DNA from: Dimorphilus gyrociliatus
Lineage: Eukaryota; Annelida; Polychaeta; Dinophilidae
Assembly: GCA_904063045.1 (NCBI GenBank)
Contig: CAJFCJ010000176.1
Coordinates: 1 to 37,071, forward strand
Reading direction: 5' to 3'
Length of the DNA: 37,071 bases
Shown here: positions 31,774 to 37,071 of the stretch, piece after piece
How the letters are laid out: every line of letters begins with the position of its first letter
Position numbering within the stretch: position 1 is the first letter of the stretch
Notes under the pieces: model-generated
Databases searched by the model: none
What the model was told of the DNA's origin: nothing
What the model saw: only the letters and a program-made list of their open reading frames with translations
Program-made: the position numbers and the translations under genes

Positions 31774-32069
31774 GTAAGTTCAAGGAAAATCGTAAAAGAA
31801 ATACTGTCGGTATAATAGGAATAATGTTCATTCTTCGAAACAATATACACTAGTGGTCAAAAAAAACTGGAATTTTCAAAAATCCGATTTAGGTGGTTAA
31901 TTGAGATGATGGAAGTTAAAAACATAAACATCATATAATAGTAATAAATTTCATAATTTTAAATCAAAACTTTATACAATTTTTTTACATTTTTTTCATA
32001 AAATTATAAATTTTTTTAGAAACCTGGACAAAAAAAACTGGAATTTTTATTTTATAAGTAAATAGAAAT

Positions 32070-32119
32070 TTTCCCTCCACATCAATATATAAACCCACCT
32101 TATTATATCCCTTATTATG
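32070..32119 (+). promoter_or_regulatory. Promoter-like block of element W transposase
   Basis: TTTCCCTCC at 32070-32078, TATATAAAC at about 32084-32094, and TCCC at 32108-32111 before ATG 32117. Confidence 0.6.
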
Positions 32120-33116
32120 GGAAGACACCTATCTGACTCTGAAAAAGGTAAGATTTTGGGCTTAAGAGAAGCTGGATTATCGTTGAAGAAAATAGGAGAA
32201 AATCTCAACAGACCGACTTCAACGATATCCTTATTCATCAAAAATTATTTTGAAAGGAATAGTATTGAGAGGAAGCTAGGTTCTGGCCGGAGAAGGTTTT
32301 AAATAAAGGTTCGATCACTAAAATCAAAAACTTGGTGATGTCAAATCCAAAAATCTCCTCAAAAGATATAGTTAAAAAAATTCCAGTAGATGTTTCACCG
32401 AGGACAGTTAGAAGAAGCCTAAATGCAGTTGAATTTTTTGGACGAGTGGCTGCAAAAAGCCCTTTTTGACAAAAAAAAATAAGGTTCTTAGATTAAACTG
32501 GGCATACAAGTATATTAATTACAATGAAGAAGACTGGAATAAGGTAATTTGGAGCGATGAAAGTAGATTTAAGCTCTTTGGATCCGATGGAAGACAATAT
32601 GTATGGAGAACAGTTAATTAAGGCTAGAAAAAGAAATTTACGACCTACTTTTAAGTTTGGAGGTGGAAGTATTATGGCTTGGGGGTGTTTTTACGGTAAA
32701 ACCATTGGAAACTTGTTTTTATAGATGGGAAACTAAATTCCATAGACTATATAGATCTTATTAGTAAAAATCTGTATGATTCCATGTCAGATAAAAGTGT
32801 TTCAGGGTACATTTTCCAACAGGATAATGCACCATGTCATGTTTCTAAAAAAAGTATGGACTATTTTAGAGAAAATAAGGTTGAATTAATGAACTGGCCA
32901 CCACAATCACCGGATTTAAATCCGATAGAGAATGTATGGGCATTTATCAAAAAAGAAATAGTAAAATCTCCGCCAAAAAATATGAAAGAACTAAAGACAC
33001 TAATAGAAAAAATTTGGCAAGAAATCCCTCAAAATTTTTTGAAAAAACTAATAGATGGTATGCATAATAGATGTTTAGAAGTTATTAGGGCGAATGGCGG
33101 TCATATAAGATATTAA
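32117..33116 (+). pseudogene. Tc1-like transposase of element W
   Basis: MGRHLSDSEKGKILGLREAG with helix-turn-helix, then KLGSGRRRF and a stop at 32302. The middle is readable in other frames: ISSKDIVKKIPVDVSPRTVRR near 32355-32415, WSDESRFKLFGSDGRQYVWR near 32553-32610 (first D), GGGSIMAWGCF near 32660. The last part, 32784-33116, is open: FQQDNAPCHVSKKSMDYF (second D) and SPDLNPIENVWAF (E), 34 residues apart. Catalytic residues are all kept; about four indels break the frame. Confidence 0.88.
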
Positions 33117-33331
33117 CCAAAGAGTAAAATCGAATTCCAGTTTTTTTTGACCATTTTTTTTACTTTTGTTTTTTTTTCATCAAAATAACATAAAAAACCT
33201 TTAAATACTATGTAAAAAATATTTATTTATATTTATATAAACTTAAAACATTTTAATTTGTCTTTGGTTTTTTGTATTTACATCAAAAAACAATATAAAA
33301 AAAATTCCAGTTTTTTTTGACCACTAGTGTA

Positions 33332-33593
33332 TATGATTAGGAAATCTCAAGTTTAATAACTCTCCAACTTGGCCCTATTGTATTCGTATGCAGTGGGCAT
33401 TTTTTTGCTTGAAGACGAAATAGGGGTCAAAAAATCATCTTTTCGGCTGTAGGCGAAAGGAAGTGGGATTTCTAAATATAGAGAAGGAACCTTCTTGAAA
33501 AAATATGTCAAATTGATTTCGTTGAATTAAAAATTTTTCCGATGAAATATATTTTGTAATTGTTCCTCGTAAACTTCACACTATTTTTCGCCC
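33332..33593. other. Segment between element W and the MULE-split gene
   Basis: Moderately A+T rich, no recognised coding sequence or repeat. Presumably the upstream region of the frame that starts at 33594. Confidence 0.35.
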
Positions 33594-33897
33594 ATGAAAA
33601 ATCTCATCAAGACAGTATCGAATAGAAGCAAACCAGTGATGAGTTTGCAGGGAGATTTGTTTGACTTTGAACAAAAATTCGATATTAATAATGATGGAGA
33701 TTCAAAAATCTCATGTGTAGACCCAGGCTAATTACTAAAATCAACCATGAGCCAGAATTTGAAATGATGAATGCTTGTGTAAAAAAAGCATTGTTAAAAG
33801 TTTCTGGTGCCAAAAGCGGTGTGCATCAACTCGCCAGGGGCGAGTTGAAAATTTAATTAAATTTTTTTTTTAAAAAAACAGAAATAAGAAAAATTTT

Positions 33898-34882
33898 GGT
33901 AAAAATTGCTTTCAGGGCCCCCTTAAAATAAAATATTAAAAGAAATAAAAATATAAGTAAATTTAAAATGACATTTTAATAATTTTCATCCGAGACAAAA
34001 TGTCTAAAAATAGATTTTCTTTTTTTAGAAATAAATAATCGTTTATATGTGCGTTTATATTATTCTTTATATTACTACCACGACTTTTTAGGTAGTGTTT
34101 TAACCATCTCCATTGATTTTCAATGTTTTGTGTGTGGATTTCTGGTATATTTTTGTCTTTAAAGTTAGTTTTATGTTTAATTGTAAAATACCCATAATCA
34201 TGATATTTTATGTCATTATATCCTTCCATTCATCGGTTATAATAATGGAAAGTTCTTCTACATGCTTATTGATAATTCTCTGAAGAGTTAATGAATCTCT
34301 TTTTTCTACAACTTCAAAAAAGCATCTTCTTATGGTTCTACAAAGACCACCAACCACCCACAATTGCTCATTACACCTTCCTACATTATATTTTCGCTTA
34401 GTCACAGCACTTTCATCAATCTCTATGACTAAACCAGGTCCCCTATTCTAGCTGAACTGTCAGATGTAATTTTACTCCTTATTAGTGATATAACCGTCTT
34501 ATAAAGTTTATAGTTTACACCATATTGCTCAAATATATCAATCATTGGAGTTTTTATGGACCATTCAAAGATTATGAAAATTATTTTTTTTAATGATGCT
34601 TTTATTTTACTGAAAGAAGAGCCATCACGAATTGAAACCTTACTCTTGCCACATTTTTTTGATTTACACATCCAAATCAAACCATCTATGTTATGATGTG
34701 CTACTAAATTTCTATCAATTTTACATTTTTTACAGAATGATTTTTTTTTCAAAATATTTAATTCAGCTAGCCAAGAAAAAAAAGTGCTCTGATCAATCAT
34801 TTTTTCTTGCAATTGCAACCTTGTTATTGACATTAGGGGTAATATAATCCAATTTTAAGGGGCCCTGAAAGCAATTTTTACC
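33898..34882 (-). mobile_element. Merlin-like element X inside MULE Y
   Basis: Ends GGTAAAAATTGCTTTCAGGG (33898) and the mirror ending at 34882, about 35 bases. Flanks AAAATTTT (33890-33897) and AAAGTTTT (34883-34890) match 7 of 8. Length 985, the most compact Merlin here. It landed downstream of the MULE transposase stop. Confidence 0.88.
33963..34833 (-). pseudogene. Merlin/ISXO2 transposase of element X, two indels
   Basis: Three open pieces in order: 34833-34429 with zinc-binding CKKCKIDRNLVAHHN and CKSKKCGKSKVSIRDG; then IEIDESAVTKRKYNVGR, QLWVVGGLCR and IIITDEWKD down to 34208; then 34229-33963 with IHTQNIENQWRWLKHYLKSR. All three catalytic residues are present. One-base shifts lie in a G run near 34435 and a G pair near 34222, so it would be about 285 residues if open. 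Among the best kept genes in the window. The start, MSITRLQLQ, is the first ATG in frame. Confidence 0.88.
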
Positions 34883-34915
34883 AAAGTTTTTTATTCATCG
34901 AATGATAATCGAACA

Positions 34916-36140
34916 TTATTTGAAATAGCTTCTGTCCCCCCCATTTTCATAAAATAAATTATAATTATTTACGATAATTTGTAGCTTTTTTTCTTTTATT
35001 AAATCAGAATTAGGAATATCAATAGTTTTACCATGTAGACCTTGAATTATTCTGTAGCGCGCTCTTTCTTCTTCTTTACATAGTAATTCATGAAACCTTG
35101 CTATATTCGGATGAGCTATTATAGATTCTTGGTTAAATCCCTTATGCCAAGCTTCTATGATGTAAGTACGTGGAATATTCTTTTTAATCGTTTCATAGCA
35201 AGACCAAAATGTAATATCATATCTAGAATAGATAAAGCATCTCTCGTGGAATTTTCCGATGTAATTAGTTTCAAAGTAGTTCAGGAACGGTAATACTTTT
35301 TCTAAAAGAATTATAGAGTTTATTTCATTTTTAACTTTTATAAATTCTTTATTTACTAAATCTGGCGGATAAAAAGAAAGATTTAAAATTTTTCGGATTA
35401 TCTTTCTTGTATGAATATCTCTTTTATAATCAGTTGTAAGGCCTAGTTTTTGCACATTTTTCCATATTGCCTGACCAAAATGAAATATACCGTCATTGAT
35501 ATCTATATTGCTGAATAAATTTGGTAGTGAATTAAATAACGCCTTTCCAAAATCTATGATTATATTTTTCGGTTTCATATTACAGATAGATAATAAATAT
35601 GTAAAACATTCATTATATAAAAACTCGGTTCTATTGGTCGTAAGAATAAAGCATAATGGATAAAGCTTACCTAACACCTCCCCATGTATAGTTATTAATT
35701 GGTTACCCCCATTAGGAACAGATTTAAATGTTCCATCTATAAGCAAACCCGCTGCTTTGTCCAATGTGACTTCTGAAATGGGGGCTGAAACACTACATAT
35801 CTATTTGTGCCCATAATTCCGGTATCTCTCTTTTAAAATTTATCTCCTCTTAGATTATTATGTAGACTTTCCGGAAAATCGGGTACCGTAGGCTTAAGTC
35901 CATCATTCTTTTTATTTTTAATTCTGTTAACATAATTTTTTAACGCCCTCTCTGTAGGCATTTTAGCGATGAGGGGCTTTTTATGCTAGACATCGCTCTG
36001 ACTACAATGTCCGATGTTCTTTCATTTGATTCTAAAGTTTTTTCTTTTAATTTTTGCTTTTTTAAGTGTATATCAACTTTGTTAAGGTTTACATCATGAT
36101 TACAATTTATTCATATATTAACTTCCTTCATTTTATTCAT
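34916..36140 (-). pseudogene. MULE transposase with FLYWCH-type N-terminus (Y)
   Basis: The open part, 35764-34916 (282 codons), holds the MULE core: LLIDGTFKSVP, QLITIHGEVLGKLYPLCFIL, NRTEFLYNECFTYLL, IIIDFGKALFN, GIFHFGQAIWKNVQKLGL. The aspartates of DGTF and IDFG fit the first two catalytic positions; I cannot place the third. The usual DFE reads DFG. Upstream, in broken frames from about 36140: CNHDVNLNKVDIHLKKQKLK, like the FLYWCH zinc finger of animal MULEs, then PTERALKNYVNRIKNKKNDG and PDFPESLHNN. At least three lesions lie in that N-terminal third. Outside the window's other families, so a separate arrival. Confidence 0.8.
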
Positions 36141-36458
36141 ATTTAATCTCCCTTTGCAAGATATTAGTTGACATCTCCATAATCTGACATCATCGTTTGT
36201 ATCATATAAGTTATAAAAAAAGCCTTGGTGGATCGCCATAGGGGTCCTCTTTGGTTTTTTGTGTATATTAGACCTGACATGTATATGGGCCCTTAGTTTT
36301 TTATAAAAAATTTAATTAAATTTTCAACTCGCCAGGGCGAGTTGATGCTCAGCAGTATATACCATAGAAGAAATATTGACAATGTAGTCACATTAAGAGA
36401 TGATGATAATAACACAAGATTAGCTCATAAAACGACGTCAAAACTATTTAATGATTAA

Positions 36459-37071
36459 AAGAGTTTATTAAATTTCGATATTAAATAAGTATAGTTTTTT
36501 ATGCTAAATAGGTAGGGGTCATTATTCGTTCAAAATTGACAAAATACCCCCCTATTAAAAAGCTAAAAAAGAGAGTTTAGTTCTATGCTAATTAGGCAAG
36601 GATGATTATTCGAACTACCAAACTTTAAAATTAAGGGTAAAAATTAACTAAAAACTTTAATTTTATGGTAATTTAATATAAAATCAGGGTGACATTATTC
36701 GTAAAGTGCCCACTATTCATCACAATAGTAAACATTGGTCCTAATTAACTACATCTGGAGAACTGACTACATGAGAAATTTATATTAAATTACCATAAAA
36801 TTCTGAGAATTAAATTATTTTAAACTTATTTTTACTATTTTGGTTGGTCCAAATTAACTACATTACTAATTTAATAGGGATTTTTTTTATATAAAATATT
36901 AAAAAGAGTAAAATTATTTAAAACAATGACTTTATTCTCTAAATGCTTTCAATACGTATTTGGATACAACTTTTAAATTTCCATTATCGTAATTCTATTA
37001 TCAATGGAAATAAAAGTGACAGTATAAATCTTATCGTGATAAAGTGATGACAACGCATTTCTTCTTGTCCT
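36459..37071. repeat. Repeat-rich non-coding end of window
   Basis: No gene seen. Short repeats: TCATTATTCG near 36518, GATTATTCG near 36602 and ACATTATTCG near 36691; an inverted pair TTATGGTAATTTAATATAAA (36664-36683) and TTATATTAAATTACCATAAA (36781-36800); and a direct pair GGTCC-AATTAACTACAT near 36738 and 36846. This looks like the end region of a further transposon that continues past the window. Confidence 0.5.

Larger units (their letters stand above)
31848..33329 (+). mobile_element. Tc1-like element W
   Basis: Ends CACTAGTGGTCAAAAAAAAC (31848) and the mirror at 33329, flanked by TA (31846-31847, 33330-33331). Inner copies of the end motif (GACAAAAAAAACTGGAATTTT near 32027, mirrored at about 33131-33152) give an IR/DR layout with arms of about 200 bases. 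Length 1482. Confidence 0.92.
33828..36344 (-). mobile_element. Mutator-like (MULE) element Y with Merlin X inside
   Basis: Terminal inverted repeats of about 40 bases: CAACTCGCC then GGCGAGTTG and AAAATTTAATTAAATTTTTT from 33828, mirrored to 36344. The outermost 20 bases of each repeat are themselves a palindrome. I could not find the 9-bp duplication usual for MULEs. Without X it would be about 1.5 kb, short for a MULE but enough for the gene present. Confidence 0.8.
33594..36458 (+). pseudogene. Unknown gene split by MULE element Y
   Basis: ATG 33594 is directly preceded by CGCCC, the start signal seen elsewhere. The first 45 codons read MKNLIKTVSNRSKPVMSLQG and so on to 33731; after a one-base shift another frame continues with EFEMMNACVKKALLKVSGAK up to element Y at about 33828. 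Beyond Y a 37-codon frame (36345-36458: SSIYHRRNIDNVVTLRDDDN to a stop) may be the end of the same gene. I do not recognise the product. This is the best candidate for a cellular gene fragment; joining the two sides is inference. Confidence 0.45.

Noticed and set aside
33819-36353. 9-bp target duplication of the MULE
   Set aside because: Flanks of the terminal repeats do not match beyond two or three bases for any placement I tried.

Overview
The window is a transposon graveyard from a very A+T-rich eukaryotic genome, most probably a microsporidian. The reasons are: no recognisable introns; compact transposase genes whose ATG is repeatedly preceded, within about 15 nt, by a CCC run and further up by TATAAA, as described for microsporidian start signals; and the mix of Merlin/ISXO2-like, Tc1/mariner/IS630-like, MULE and stand-alone integrase genes. 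I see no intact cellular gene, tRNA, rRNA or CRISPR array. A 192-base assembly gap lies at 23203-23394. Coordinates were counted by hand and may be off by a base or two at element ends.

Layout. 286-4295: a Tc1-like element (A) holds a Merlin-like element (C, 1422-3952), which holds a second Tc1-like element (B, 2520-3940) inserted in C's own terminal repeat. 4298-6012: right arm of a long-TIR Tc1-like element (G) with a Merlin (H) in it. 6112-10431: a retroviral-type integrase gene split by a long-TIR Tc1-like element (FD, 6168-9476), itself hit by a Merlin (E, 7890-9000). 10684-14258: a second FD-type element (R) broken by a Merlin (J), an IS630-like element (S) and a large ISXO2-type element (Q). 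16079-17399: an IS630-like element (U). 17721-21660: four decayed elements (T, O, N, M'). 21719-25134: an IS630-like element (M) broken by two Merlin pieces (K, L) that flank an unknown reading frame and the gap. 25207-26628: an inverted second copy of B. 26673-31494: four ISXO2-type copies (V, BB, AA, P), P being the best kept. 31848-33329: Tc1-like W. 33594-36458: an unknown gene split by a MULE (Y), which carries a Merlin (X).

Most copies are dead (frameshifts, stops, lost catalytic residues), but many insertion scars are readable. Tc1/IS630 ends are flanked by TA. Merlin ends are flanked by 8-bp duplications matching 7/8 or 8/8. The nesting therefore gives a relative order of insertions. 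Two signals stand out beyond the elements themselves. One is a shared promoter layout (TTTCCCTCC, then TATAAA, then CCC before ATG) in front of transposases of unrelated superfamilies. The other is a terminal palindrome at the transposase-3' end of two ISXO2-type copies, P and Q.
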